The notes beneath the pieces were generated by a model. The model was not told the DNA's origin, made no database searches, and saw only the letters and a program-made list of their open reading frames with translations. A DNA stretch of 64,000 bases from Oscillatoria sp. FACHB-1407 (GTDB lineage: Bacteria > Cyanobacteriota > Cyanobacteriia > Elainellales > Elainellaceae): contig NZ_JACJSA010000027.1 in NCBI RefSeq assembly GCF_014697545.1, positions 31,343 to 95,342 of the forward strand, in the 5' to 3' direction. Position numbers and translations under genes: made by a program. Positions 46,230 through 54,910 of this stretch are shown here, in pieces. Within the stretch, counting starts at the first letter, position 1; each line of letters opens with the position of its first letter.

Positions 46230-46559
46230 TTACCCACTCTTTCTGAGAATGCGGTGGCGAATACTAGACGAAGCGTGATGAACTCTGTGCTGTTCGACAC
46301 GACAGATTTCCTCCCGAGCAAAGTAGAGGGCGATCGCTTCTACTCCCAAGATCAGCCATGCGTAATCGCATAATTTTTCTAAGTCTGTGAGTGAACTATC
46401 CACAATCCATGCCTCTGGACAATGAATAATCAACGTTCTGTGGCGATCACAGTGAAAGGCGCAATGCAGTAAACTTTGGGCAAAGAAGCTACGCAAACGT
46501 TCATTGCGAAGCTGCGAAAGCCGTATTCGATCATCAAAGGTCATTTCGGTAGATACCAT
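46230..46559 (-). CDS. Hypothetical protein
   Basis: 109 residues. It begins MVSTEMTFDDRIRLSQLRNE, is rich in His and Cys (LLHCAFHCDRHRTLIIHCPE) and ends in a basic tail (RHRILRKSG). No family is recognised. It lies 48 bp upstream of the receiver gene on the same strand and may be co-transcribed. Confidence 0.55.
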   Translation of the reverse strand: MVSTEMTFDDRIRLSQLRNERLRSFFAQSLLHCAFHCDRHRTLIIHCPEAWIVDSSLTDLEKLCDYAWLILGVEAIALYFAREEICRVEQHRVHHASSSIRHRILRKSG

Positions 46560-46901
46560 AGCAATTATTAAACTCCTGCCTGTAATTAGTGAGGGCGAGG
46601 TGCAGCGATATAATCTAACTTGGAGCAGTCAGCACTCATTTATCTGATGTTCACGGTGTGATCCCGGCACCTGGATCTGGACTGTCCACTCTTCGTTGGG
46701 AAGAGGTCTTCTGGTGATCGTTTTGATACTGTGGTTGCATAAGCTTGTTAGTCACCCATCTTTAAATCTGAATCAAATAAATTATTTTTCTATTGCCACT
46801 TTGAATGGCTCATACTTGATTTGCCGCATGAGTTGGTTGATTTCGACACAAAAAATAACTTTTGACAGCAAAAAGAGTGGATGTGTATAAAATTTTCATG
46901 A
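46560..46901. other. Gap with no recognised gene
   Basis: AT-rich stretch between two small genes. I see nothing that I can support as a gene or repeat. Confidence 0.4.
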
Positions 46902-47114
46902 ATGGTTGCTTATGACATTCAGGAAAAATATTTAATAAAAAACCTGGCAACTCAGATTTTGAATCAGCCAGGTGGGAAAAATGAAGTTGAAGATTGCTCG
47001 CTTGATGAGTCTCATGTGCAATCCTCCCAAGCACGATTGCAGACAGTGTTTGACTTCTTAGATGAATTGATTGAATACGTTAAAAAACATAATGCAAGGT
47101 CAGAGCCTCATTAA
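46902..47114 (+). CDS. Small hypothetical protein
   Basis: 70 residues, predicted helical: [20 protein letters not shown], then [20 protein letters not shown]. No family is recognised. It overlaps the stop region of the phycobiliprotein gene by a few bases, tail-to-tail. The ATG lacks a clear ribosome-binding site. Confidence 0.45.
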   Translation: MVAYDIQEKYLIKNLATQILNQPGGKNEVEDCSLDESHVQSSQARLQTVFDFLDELIEYVKKHNARSEPH

Positions 47115-47593
47115 AGGGCATTAATTAAGTAGTCAAAATAAGTTCCTACTTCGCTCGCATCTTCCCCTGACATCAGGGACATGGTGAGATTTTTCATCGC
47201 CCGCACCCCTTCAGCAACAGCATCAACGGGAGTACCAAGAGAGTTATACATTTGACGGACTCCAATAACCCCAATTTCCTGAATGGGTGCTGTTTCCCCA
47301 TCCGCAACGCTATAGGTGATCAGGCGCAAATAGTAATCCATATCTCGTAAGCAGGTGGCCGTCATTTCCTCACCATAGGCATTGCCACCCGGAGAGACCA
47401 AGCTGGGTCGTTTTTGAAACAATTGGTTTGTAGCCTGCTTCACAATCCGTTCACGACTTTCGGTTAAGGCTTTGACTAGCCGCAAACGGCGATCGCCACT
47501 CATCACAAAGCTTTTAATCTGATCCATCTCGCCTGGAGTGAGATAACGACATTCTGTATCAGCATTTTCGATTAATTTCTTGATAATACTCAT
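47111..47593 (-). CDS. Stand-alone allophycocyanin alpha-like phycobiliprotein
   Basis: 160 residues, full length for an allophycocyanin subunit. It begins [20 protein letters not shown] and has the chromophore-binding motif [17 protein letters not shown] (Cys near residue 81), [14 protein letters not shown], and the end [11 protein letters not shown]. This fits ApcA or an ApcA2/ApcD-type variant; beta subunit and core-linker genes are not adjacent. Changes such as [13 protein letters not shown] differ from usual core ApcA. Possibly an alternative terminal emitter or a light-regulated variant (inference). Divergent from the RsbRD-type kinase gene. Confidence 0.9.
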   Translation of the reverse strand: MSIIKKLIENADTECRYLTPGEMDQIKSFVMSGDRRLRLVKALTESRERIVKQATNQLFQKRPSLVSPGGNAYGEEMTATCLRDMDYYLRLITYSVADGETAPIQEIGVIGVRQMYNSLGTPVDAVAEGVRAMKNLTMSLMSGEDASEVGTYFDYLINAL

Positions 47594-47908
47594 GGGTGAG
47601 TTCCTTAAAGCTTTAAATGAAGGGTTAATGCAGTGGACTTATCAAAGATCAGCATCTCAGCTTGACTTTCGCTGGCACGTTGCATGTACTAAAAACCATG
47701 ACAGATCAGTGTTTGATTTCATGTGTGAGTTGATTAACTACTGCCCTAACTTTCAGACATGCTATAAACAGAAGATATTGTAGGTATAGGGTTACTGGTC
47801 AGCTTTGCTACTTCAATTAGTAGCACTTTGCGATTAAACTTCGATGAGTTCACACCTATAATTGGGCAGGGTTTCTCATACTCCATTCCCCGACTTCTAA
47901 ACCAATTA

Positions 47909-49015
47909 ATGTCTAACTCAGTTTCAGAACGTCTTAAGCAAAATGCTGAAAAGATCATGCAAATGTGGGAGGTGCGGGCACGGAATGAAGTGAGTGCATC
48001 CCTGCATCAAGATTCTCTGGTCTTGCAAAACTCTCTACCTCTGTACTTAAATCAACTGGCTGATGAACTCTCAACCCGGATTGAACGGAAACCTGCCAAA
48101 ATCACAGCGGCTCAGGTAGAAACCACTCGCATTGGCAAGCAACATGGACATGAACGTGCAGGCTATGCCGACTACTCAATGACTCAACTCATCTTCGAGT
48201 ACCATATCCTGCGTCAGGTAATTTTTCAGGTTTTAGAGGAAGAAACCCCTCTAGGTGTGAGAGAACGAGATATCATCATTGACTCGATCGAGCAAGCTGT
48301 GAATGATGCGGCGACCCAATTTTCCCAAACGCTGCAAGATATTCAAGAACTCTTTATGGTGACATTAACCCACGATCTTAGAGGTCCAGTTAATGTTGTC
48401 AAAATGGGCACTCAACTCATTCTTCGTCGGTTGGAGCGAGGAGATGCCCACATTGATGTGGCGGCAAGAATGATCAGTGCGATCGATCGCATGGATTCGA
48501 TGATTCAAAACTTGCTCGATGCAAGTCGAATACGGGCAGGACAGAGCTTAAAGCTTGAATTTGAGGAATGTTATTTGGATCAATTGCTTCAAGAAGCCGT
48601 GGAAGATTTAAATTTCACTTACGGAGAGCGTTTTGTTTTGCTTGCTGATCCAGCTATCAAAAGCAATTGCAGCCGTAAGCAGATTCGGCGGGTCATTGAA
48701 AACCTAGCCACAAATGCTGTGAAGTATGGTGCTCCAAATACGCCAATCACTCTCACACTTCAGCAAACTGCAACACAAATTGAGCTGATAATTCACAATG
48801 AAGGTAATCCGATCGCTTTAGAAGCGCAATCTATCTTATTTCAGCAATTTCGTCGTACTGTCTCTGCTGAAGAGCAGACCGGATGGGGATTAGGGCTATT
48901 TTTAGCAAAGAGTATTATTGAGACGCATCAAGGAACCATTGAAATTGAAAGTGCGGAGGGCAAGGGGACAAGCTTTATTGTTAAGTTGCCTAGATGCTCT
49001 ATGGTTCCAGAGTAA
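47909..49015 (+). CDS. RsbRD-type sensor histidine kinase
   Basis: About 368 residues. The N-terminal 140 residues are an RsbRD-like helical domain (LKQNAEKIMQMWEVRARNEV, HGHERAGYADYSMTQLIFEY). HisKA follows, with FMVTLTHDLRGPVNVV (phospho-His155), then HATPase_c (NLATNAVKYG, GWGLGLFLAKSIIE). It has no membrane span or PAS domain. Start ATG 47909; an upstream TTG is less likely. Divergent from the ApcA-like gene, so shared light or stress control is possible. Confidence 0.88.
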   Translation: MSNSVSERLKQNAEKIMQMWEVRARNEVSASLHQDSLVLQNSLPLYLNQLADELSTRIERKPAKITAAQVETTRIGKQHGHERAGYADYSMTQLIFEYHILRQVIFQVLEEETPLGVRERDIIIDSIEQAVNDAATQFSQTLQDIQELFMVTLTHDLRGPVNVVKMGTQLILRRLERGDAHIDVAARMISAIDRMDSMIQNLLDASRIRAGQSLKLEFEECYLDQLLQEAVEDLNFTYGERFVLLADPAIKSNCSRKQIRRVIENLATNAVKYGAPNTPITLTLQQTATQIELIIHNEGNPIALEAQSILFQQFRRTVSAEEQTGWGLGLFLAKSIIETHQGTIEIESAEGKGTSFIVKLPRCSMVPE

Positions 49016-49057
49016 TCTCAAGAAGCGATCGCCTAAACTTGAATCGGTCGTTTCCCG

Positions 49058-51391
49058 TTAATCTCCTTGCCATTCCCGATCTTCTAGTTCCTGCTGAGGT
49101 AGTAGCAGCGTTGCTTCAATTTCTTGTCGAATGGCGGTAGTCACTTCGCAATTGCTATTCAAACAGTCGATCAGAAGTTGGTTGGCATCATAGTAATGTT
49201 GCAACACTTGCTGTTGCTCCGGTGTAAATTGCCAGGGGTGATGAATATTGCGGTAGTGGGCGATCGTACCCCTGACCTGTTCTACCCAGGCACCATAATT
49301 TTGTTCCCACCAGTGTTGCAATCGTTCCCGGTTTTGACTGGGTGGGGGCAATTGATCTTTCAATTGTTGCAGAGACTTATAAAATCCTGCATCCAGAACC
49401 ATGACCAGGATGTTGTTGAGGGCCTCGCTACAGGCATTGACATAGGCAAAATCTCGACTGTGGTCGGTGGCAAACTCTAACAACAAGTTCTCCAAAGCTG
49501 CATCTAGCACGATCCCCTGATCCAGGGTGCTGGCTAAGGCGAAGGTTGCGGCGGTCGGGGAGGGCTGGGCAAGAGCCAGATAAAACGCTCGTGTAGTAGC
49601 TAATTTAGGCTGGGATGGAATCGTCTGAGATTTTTGGCTGGCCCATACCAGAAATTCCTGTAGATAGGAATCTTGAGCCACCAGGGCATCAATTTCCTGC
49701 TTCATCAACTGCACCAGGGAATCGGCACTGCGTAACATGGCAACGGTTAACAAAAAGACTTCCCGCCAGTGAGGATCGGTAATATGACTGACCAACCCTC
49801 CCAGGGCTTGCTCTAATGACCGAAGATTATGGCTGGCGACAATTTTGCGAGCCGTAAAATATTCTTGAAAGGCAAGATAGGAGAACGAAAAAATTCCGCG
49901 TGCGCGTTCAATCAAGATGCCGTGTTGCGCCTCGATCGATTTGAGCATCGCTTCGCTCTCCAGTTGTAGTTCCTCTGGTTCCAGCAGGGCCCCGGGCAAA
50001 TTCCGCAAATACTCCTCAATATATTGTTCAATCGTGCGCTGCTCAAAAAAGTATTGTCCCTGTTCAAAGGTAACGGATGCCAGCTGGCTCAGCAGCCTCA
50101 GCTTTTGGGGCAGCCGAAAATCTCGGTAGACATCATCGCGATCGATTCCTTTGGCTTCATCCCATTTGCCGAGCAGCAAATCTAGCCCTTGTTTATAAAA
50201 CTCCGATCGTTTTGCTGGAAATTTCTCCTGACCGTGAAACATCCAGCAAGCCAGATGCAAAAACAGGGGAGTCACCACCAGTTGACGAAACTGCCAGTTT
50301 TCTGGCAAATCTAGCTTTTGCATAAATTGTCTGGATTGAGCTTCCCCAGTCTGAGGATTTCGCTGGGCAAGGGCGACAAACCACTTTTGAGCGAAGGTCG
50401 TGATTTGAGCCTGGGAAAACGGGGCAATTTCAACATCCGTAAACCCTGGCAGTTGCAGCTTTTGAGCAACGGTACGACAAGAAACAACGAACTGATTTTT
50501 GTGATACTTTTCTGAGAATTTACGAATTTCCCGCAAAATAGTGGTGCTGTCCTGGTTCAGCACTTCATCTAAACCATCTAGTAAGAGTAGAATGCGGCCC
50601 TCTTGCAATAGGGTTTTTAGCACGGAGAGATCGGGGACTCCAGCAATCTGCCATGCTTGACGAATATAGTCTAGAAGGCTAACTCTGCCACTCTCTCTGC
50701 ATTCTTCAGCGAAATCCCGTAACGTCACAAAAATGGGAACTTGCTGGGCGGCAAATTCGCCTCGATTGCACTGGATAGCAAGATGTTTTAGAAATGTTGT
50801 TTTGCCGACCCCTGGTTTCCCCAAAACTCGTAGTTTTGAGTGGGTTTCAACGGCTTGCAGTCCTGGTATTTGCGGTTGCTCAACAACGCCCAAGCCAATC
50901 CGATCGAACTCCGTTGGGTTCAGGTTTTGCAGATTGGCAATCTCAAACCACTGTTGACTAACAATCTCTTCCAAAATATTGACATCAACATAGATATCAT
51001 CAATGCTGACAGGACGATTGATGTCGAGGAGTTGCAAAAAACCACACTGGTTTTGAATGGTACCTCGATAGTGCGATCGCACCTGTTGCACCAGGCTATC
51101 AATATCTAAAGGATTACTATTTGAGGAAGCAGATGTAACCCCTTCCCCCGGTTCAGGGAATTCAGCAGGCGGACTTTCTGCAATGTCTCGCCAGTCTAAA
51201 TCGAGAATGGAACAAACCGCTAAAAAAATCTGGCGATCGACGGGTTGACCTGTGAAAAATCGCCAGATCGGTTGACGAGTTTTTAAGTTCACTTCTCCTG
51301 CTAAATTTTCCTGAGTCCACCCTTTCAAGGCAAAGGCTCGTTTTGCCCGTTGAATTCCAGCAGGGGATGCCTGGAGCGATCGCTTGACCAT
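49058..51391 (-). CDS. HTH-NACHT P-loop NTPase (bacterial NLR-like)
   Basis: 777 residues. Residues 1-72 are an HTH-like DNA- or ligand-binding start (RAKRAFALKGWTQENLAGEV). About 100-170 is a conserved linker (VRSHYRGTIQNQCGFLQLLD). The NACHT domain has Walker A GKPGVGKTTFL (191-201), Walker B ILLLLDGLDEVL (267-278), a sensor segment FVVSCRTV, and a winged helix region. The C-terminal 300 residues are helical repeats. Bacterial NACHT proteins of this kind include antiphage sensors, but this one has no obvious effector domain; many cyanobacterial copies have unknown roles. Downstream is the desaturase, opposite end. Confidence 0.88.
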   Translation of the reverse strand: MVKRSLQASPAGIQRAKRAFALKGWTQENLAGEVNLKTRQPIWRFFTGQPVDRQIFLAVCSILDLDWRDIAESPPAEFPEPGEGVTSASSNSNPLDIDSLVQQVRSHYRGTIQNQCGFLQLLDINRPVSIDDIYVDVNILEEIVSQQWFEIANLQNLNPTEFDRIGLGVVEQPQIPGLQAVETHSKLRVLGKPGVGKTTFLKHLAIQCNRGEFAAQQVPIFVTLRDFAEECRESGRVSLLDYIRQAWQIAGVPDLSVLKTLLQEGRILLLLDGLDEVLNQDSTTILREIRKFSEKYHKNQFVVSCRTVAQKLQLPGFTDVEIAPFSQAQITTFAQKWFVALAQRNPQTGEAQSRQFMQKLDLPENWQFRQLVVTPLFLHLACWMFHGQEKFPAKRSEFYKQGLDLLLGKWDEAKGIDRDDVYRDFRLPQKLRLLSQLASVTFEQGQYFFEQRTIEQYIEEYLRNLPGALLEPEELQLESEAMLKSIEAQHGILIERARGIFSFSYLAFQEYFTARKIVASHNLRSLEQALGGLVSHITDPHWREVFLLTVAMLRSADSLVQLMKQEIDALVAQDSYLQEFLVWASQKSQTIPSQPKLATTRAFYLALAQPSPTAATFALASTLDQGIVLDAALENLLLEFATDHSRDFAYVNACSEALNNILVMVLDAGFYKSLQQLKDQLPPPSQNRERLQHWWEQNYGAWVEQVRGTIAHYRNIHHPWQFTPEQQQVLQHYYDANQLLIDCLNSNCEVTTAIRQEIEATLLLPQQELEDREWQGD

Positions 51392-51543
51392 GAGACGACC
51401 CTCCTGTTCTAAAATGTCAAAATGTTAAGAATTCAAACATGGGGCACTACCTTCTATAGTAGGTCTTCATGAATGAATTGTTATGGGTGGTCGATAAAAT
51501 CACTCGCGGAAACTCATCTAAGTGGGGAACCTATACAGAGTAG

Positions 51544-52386
51544 TTAAGTAGTTGGCGGTAAAACAATTCTGCGTGCCAAACCCATTTGCCTTAAGCTCAC
51601 AATCACCCACCAGGTCATATCCATTTCCCACCATTTCCAACCTGCTTTTGCCACATTTGGATATGCATGGTGGTTATTGTGCCAACCTTCGCCATAAGTC
51701 AGGATCGCTGCCCACCAAAGATTCCGAGAATTGTCATCTGAATCATGGCTACGATAACCCGTGATATGGCTGGCAGAGTTTATTAGCCAGGTACTGTGCC
51801 ACAGCAGAACGGCTCGGAGGAATAGCCCATAGACCACAAATGACCAACCGCCAAGCAAGTAGAGGCCAACGCCGAGGGGAATTTGTAGCAGTAAGTAATA
51901 GCGATCGAGCCAACGGTAGAACGCACTTTTTGCTAGATCGGGTGCAAATTTGCGATTTGATTCGTATTCAAAAAACTCTGGGCGTTTGTAAAGTAGCCAA
52001 CCCATATGGCTCCACCAAAAACCTCGTTTTGCCGAGTAAGGGTCTTTGTCAACGTCTTCAGTGTAAGTGTGGTGCCGACGATGCCCTGCCACCCAAAAGA
52101 TTGGCCCACCCTGTAGTGCCAGAGCACCAATGAGTGCGATCGCGTATTCCAATCCCTTTGGAACGTGAAAACTGCGATGGGTTAGTAGCCGATGATATCC
52201 CAGGCAAATACCAATACTGCCAAATAACCAGTGCAAGAAGATAGCAGTTCCCAGTGCCGACCAGGAGAAAAAATAGGGGGATGATAAAGCTAAAACGTGG
52301 ACTGCTGCAAAAAAAGTTACGCTTGTCCAATTAAGCACGAGCGACTGACTGCTCTTGTGAACAGTGCCAATAACATTGGAAGTCAT
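51544..52386 (-). CDS. desC: Acyl-lipid/acyl-CoA delta-9 desaturase
   Basis: 280 residues. The three histidine boxes are HRLLTHRSF (HX4H), HRRHH and HNNHH, which bind the di-iron site. Membrane spans lie around boxes 1-2 and in the middle (LLLQIPLGVGLYLLGGWSFV). It introduces a double bond at C9 of saturated fatty acyl chains in membrane lipids; such genes help cold acclimation. It lies near the RRM/rpsU cassette, also a cold-linked type, though on its own transcription unit. Confidence 0.93.
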   Translation of the reverse strand: MTSNVIGTVHKSSQSLVLNWTSVTFFAAVHVLALSSPYFFSWSALGTAIFLHWLFGSIGICLGYHRLLTHRSFHVPKGLEYAIALIGALALQGGPIFWVAGHRRHHTYTEDVDKDPYSAKRGFWWSHMGWLLYKRPEFFEYESNRKFAPDLAKSAFYRWLDRYYLLLQIPLGVGLYLLGGWSFVVYGLFLRAVLLWHSTWLINSASHITGYRSHDSDDNSRNLWWAAILTYGEGWHNNHHAYPNVAKAGWKWWEMDMTWWVIVSLRQMGLARRIVLPPTT

Positions 52387-52511
52387 GAAAATCTCATTGA
52401 ATACACTTTCACTTTAGTTGGACATTTGGCTGCTAGTGTCCGTCTATAGGTGTGAGTGTTTGTTACGATTAAGATTGAAAGTATGAAACGTCAGAATCCG
52501 AATTTAAAGAC

Positions 52512-52620
52512 CTAGTGTTGCGAACATAAAGTTCTGCAATGTAGGGGGTTTGGGGACTTCGCCCCCAAGAAGGGGTGGAACCCCTTCACCCCTTTCAAAA
52601 CTTATTTTTTGCTGTACTAG
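52512..52620 (-). mobile_element. MITE-like repeat C, copy 2
   Basis: Inverted, nearly identical, 109-bp partner of 39555-39663, with ends CTAGTGTTGCGAACA and GCTGTACTAG. The rest of the gap 52387-52777 shows nothing else. Confidence 0.8.
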
Positions 52621-52777
52621 CATTAATAACATAAGTTTCAGTCACCAGACTTAGTTGAAATCAATACAAGAACCGGGGGAGTACTCTTCAGGATCGCTTC
52701 CCCAGTTCTTACAAGCTTGTTTAATTATGACTATCAACTTAGTTGGACTAACGTTAAAGAGCAGAGCTTTAAGGTGA

Positions 52778-53119
52778 TTATTGCATAATCGGGTTCATGC
52801 TGCTGTTTGTTGTCTTGGCTGTATGTCTTCGATAAGCTTGGCTTAGATTAGCATCAACCAGATTGGTATCACTTAAGTTGGCGTCTGTTAGATTTGCTTG
52901 AGTGAAATTCGTCTTGTTCAACGTCGCTCCAGTCAAGATTGCTCCAGTGAGATTTGCACAGCTCAAGTTTGTGTTTGTCAGATTTGCCTTCGTCAAATTA
53001 GCCCTGGTGAGATTGATCCCTTTCAAGTTCAGGTTTCTTAGATTTCCTGCCATTAAATTGAGATTGCTGAAATCCCTTTGTCCTGCTGCGTACCGGCTGC
53101 AAAGTTCCTTGATATTCAT
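52778..53119 (-). CDS. Pentapeptide-repeat protein, cassette 2
   Basis: 113 residues: N-cap MNIKELCSRYAAGQRDF and pentapeptides to about residue 95, then a short tail (TAKTTNSSMNPIMQ). Paralogue of 43705-44016. AGGAG precedes the ATG. It is third in a unit RRM - rpsU - pentapeptide and starts 53 bp after the rpsU stop. Confidence 0.87.
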   Translation of the reverse strand: MNIKELCSRYAAGQRDFSNLNLMAGNLRNLNLKGINLTRANLTKANLTNTNLSCANLTGAILTGATLNKTNFTQANLTDANLSDTNLVDANLSQAYRRHTAKTTNSSMNPIMQ

Positions 53120-53171
53120 GACCAGAAAGCTCCTAGAGGGATGGAATGATGGACTTAAGAGTTACTCCCGA

Positions 53172-53360
53172 TTAATATCGAAACTTTCTCTTACGCTGCT
53201 TATGTTTGGCAATCTCTTTGCGCTTCCGTTTTTCGATCGGTGTTTCAAAGTGACGATGCTTTTTCATATCAGGAAAAATTCCTGCTTTAGATACTGCTCG
53301 CTTGAAGCGACGCAAACTGGACTCAATTCCTTCATACTCGCCCGGAATAATTTGAGTCAT
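53172..53360 (-). CDS. rpsU: 30S ribosomal protein bS21
   Basis: 62 residues: [20 protein letters not shown] and a basic C-terminus ([19 protein letters not shown]). This is the usual length and sequence for bS21, which sits on the 30S platform and helps mRNA start selection. In cyanobacteria an rbp gene next to rpsU is a known arrangement. The start is preceded by TAAGGA, which lies in a hairpin arm (53368-53392). Confidence 0.96.
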   Translation of the reverse strand: MTQIIPGEYEGIESSLRRFKRAVSKAGIFPDMKKHRHFETPIEKRKRKEIAKHKQRKRKFRY

Positions 53361-53367
53361 TCAATAT

Positions 53368-53434
53368 CCTTACTTAATGAAATAAAGTAAGGCTGATAAG
53401 AAAGCCACCCTAACAGTAGCTTCCTATCAGCCTT
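53368..53434 (-). promoter_or_regulatory. Overlapping intercistronic hairpins before rpsU
   Basis: On the mRNA (minus strand) AAGGCTGATAGGAA (53434-53421) can pair with TTCTTATCAGCCTT (ending 53389), with one mismatch. Next, CCTTACTT (53392-53385) pairs with AAGTAAGG (53375-53368), which holds the rpsU Shine-Dalgarno. The two stems share CCTT, so they compete. No clear T-run follows, so it is more likely a translational switch or processing site than a terminator. Confidence 0.5.
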
Positions 53435-53477
53435 GGCTTTAACTACTCAATGAATGTGATTACTTTAATCTCTCGAT

Positions 53478-53777
53478 CTAATAACGGCGAGAAGAATTGC
53501 TTCTATTGCCCCAGCTTCCAGAGGAACCTCTTTCTTCACGGGGTTTGGCCTTGTTAACCTTGAGATCGCGCCCCATCCATTCAGCACCGTCTAGTGCATC
53601 GATCGCAGCGGTCTCTTCTGCGTCAGTTCCCATCTCGACGAAGGCAAATCCGCGTAATCTTCCTGTTTCGCGATCGGTCGGCAACTGAATTCGTCTAACC
53701 GTGCCATATTCGGCAAAGGTTTGGCTTAAGTCATCTTGTGTGACTTCATACGATAGATTACCAACATAAATTGACAT
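53478..53777 (-). CDS. RRM-type RNA-binding protein, cassette 2
   Basis: 99 residues: RNP2 IYVGNLS, RNP1 RGFAFVEM, and a Gly/Ser/Arg tail. The start MSIYVGN at 53777 is chosen over an upstream in-frame ATG at 53846 because its paralogue at 44219 starts there. First gene of the unit with rpsU and a pentapeptide gene. Divergent from 53921. Confidence 0.93.
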   Translation of the reverse strand: MSIYVGNLSYEVTQDDLSQTFAEYGTVRRIQLPTDRETGRLRGFAFVEMGTDAEETAAIDALDGAEWMGRDLKVNKAKPREERGSSGSWGNRSNSSRRY

Positions 53778-53920
53778 ACAGATTCTCCAGAATCGTGAGT
53801 GTAGAGAATTAGATTCGGAGAAACGCTTGTGAAACGAATTACACAACCGAAAATAAGCCTTACCTAAGATACTAACGCAGAATGAGTAAGAGTGGGGAAA
53901 GTTATGTTAGGGTTGACAGC

Positions 53921-54205
53921 ATGGATAGAACTGAACTCCAAATGCTGTTTGCAGCAGGAGAGCGAGACTTTCAAAATATTGACCTTAGTTCAGCCACTCT
54001 TAGCTGTGTGGATTTGAGGGGTGCAAACCTCGTGAGAGCTAATTTACGTCATGCAAATTTACGATGGGCAGATTTGCGGCAGGCAAACCTGCGATGGGCA
54101 GATTTGAGAGGCGCAGATCTCAGTTGGGCAAGGCTGGAAGGAGCCGATTTAAGTTCTGCTGACTTAAAAGGGGCAAAAATGCCAGATGGAACAATTCATA
54201 GCTGA
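53921..54205 (+). CDS. Pentapeptide-repeat protein, cassette 2
   Basis: 94 residues: N-cap MDRTELQMLFAAGERDF, about ten pentapeptides (RHANLRWADLRQANLRWADL), end GAKMPDGTIHS. ATG 53921 is chosen by alignment with its relatives; an ATG at 53882 is in frame but not matched in the paralogous cassette. Divergent from the RRM gene, sharing a conserved 140-bp intergenic region with cassette 1. Confidence 0.8.
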   Translation: MDRTELQMLFAAGERDFQNIDLSSATLSCVDLRGANLVRANLRHANLRWADLRQANLRWADLRGADLSWARLEGADLSSADLKGAKMPDGTIHS

Positions 54206-54239
54206 GGTAATGCGTTATACCACGGTTGCTGATGTCCCA

Positions 54240-54386
54240 TTAATTAAGCCCTTCACCCTCTAAAAGTGACTGACCTGTATTTTCTCTGCGAGCATGGATG
54301 TGTAGATGAGGTTCGCTAGTATTGTCAGAGTTGCCAACTTTGGCGATCGCCTGTCCAACCTTAACCGTCTCACCGTCTTGAAATTT
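54240..54386 (-). pseudogene. Remnant of an M23 metallopeptidase C-terminus
   Basis: The minus strand reads KDKFQDGETVKVGQAIAKVG, NSDNTSEPHLHIHAR and RENTGQSLLEGEGLN, then stops. GNSxNTSEPHLHIHAR is the zinc-ligand HxH motif of LytM/M23 peptidases. The N-terminal half with the first zinc ligands is missing. Confidence 0.75.
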
Positions 54387-54543
54387 ATCTTTTACGTCGT
54401 TCAAGAATGAGATTAAGCGCGATCGCAACGGCTAAACCAATGCCGATTCCAAAAACAAGATTTTCTATGATCAATCCAATGGCAACTCCAATCGATAAAC
54501 CTACTGCAATACTCGCACCCATACTACGTTGTGAATTTCTCAT
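54385..54543 (-). CDS. Small glycine-rich membrane protein
   Basis: 52 residues. Two hydrophobic glycine-patterned helices (GASIAVGLSIGVAIGLIIEN, then GIGIGLAVAIALNLIL) and a basic end ERRKR. ATG 54543 is preceded by AGAGGGA. The stop overlaps the M23 remnant. Glycine-zipper membrane peptides of this kind have unknown roles. Confidence 0.6.
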   Translation of the reverse strand: MRNSQRSMGASIAVGLSIGVAIGLIIENLVFGIGIGLAVAIALNLILERRKR

Positions 54544-54573
54544 GCCTGATCCCTCTACATTTGAGGTTGTCAA

Positions 54574-54910
54574 TTAATTGTGCTCCTGAAGTTTAATCTC
54601 TGGAAGCGATCGCTTAAGTTTGTAAAGGTTACTGCTTTATCGATCGTATCGAACTCACCAGAAACTGCGCGAGAATGGGTGCAATTTCTGGCAAACTCAC
54701 GCCCCGCTTACTGACATCGGTGTTACCACATTTGTCTCTCTCAAAACATTAGTTGGATGGAGACAACAGCAGCCCTTGATGAATGATCTGCTTACAGATT
54801 GGCAAAATCCCTCCCGTTAGAAAGATGTTGATCGCAGGCATCGCTTTCTGGATTTTGGTAAGCGATATACTTTGGGAGATGGCTGACAGTGCTTCGTCGG
54901 GGAGAGTTTA
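54574..54910. other. Gap with no recognised gene
   Basis: No gene is supported. A short frame at 54825-54911 reads MLIAGIAFWILVSDILWEMA and ends one base before the kinase GTG. It looks like the first membrane helix of some sensor proteins but is too short to call. Confidence 0.4.
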
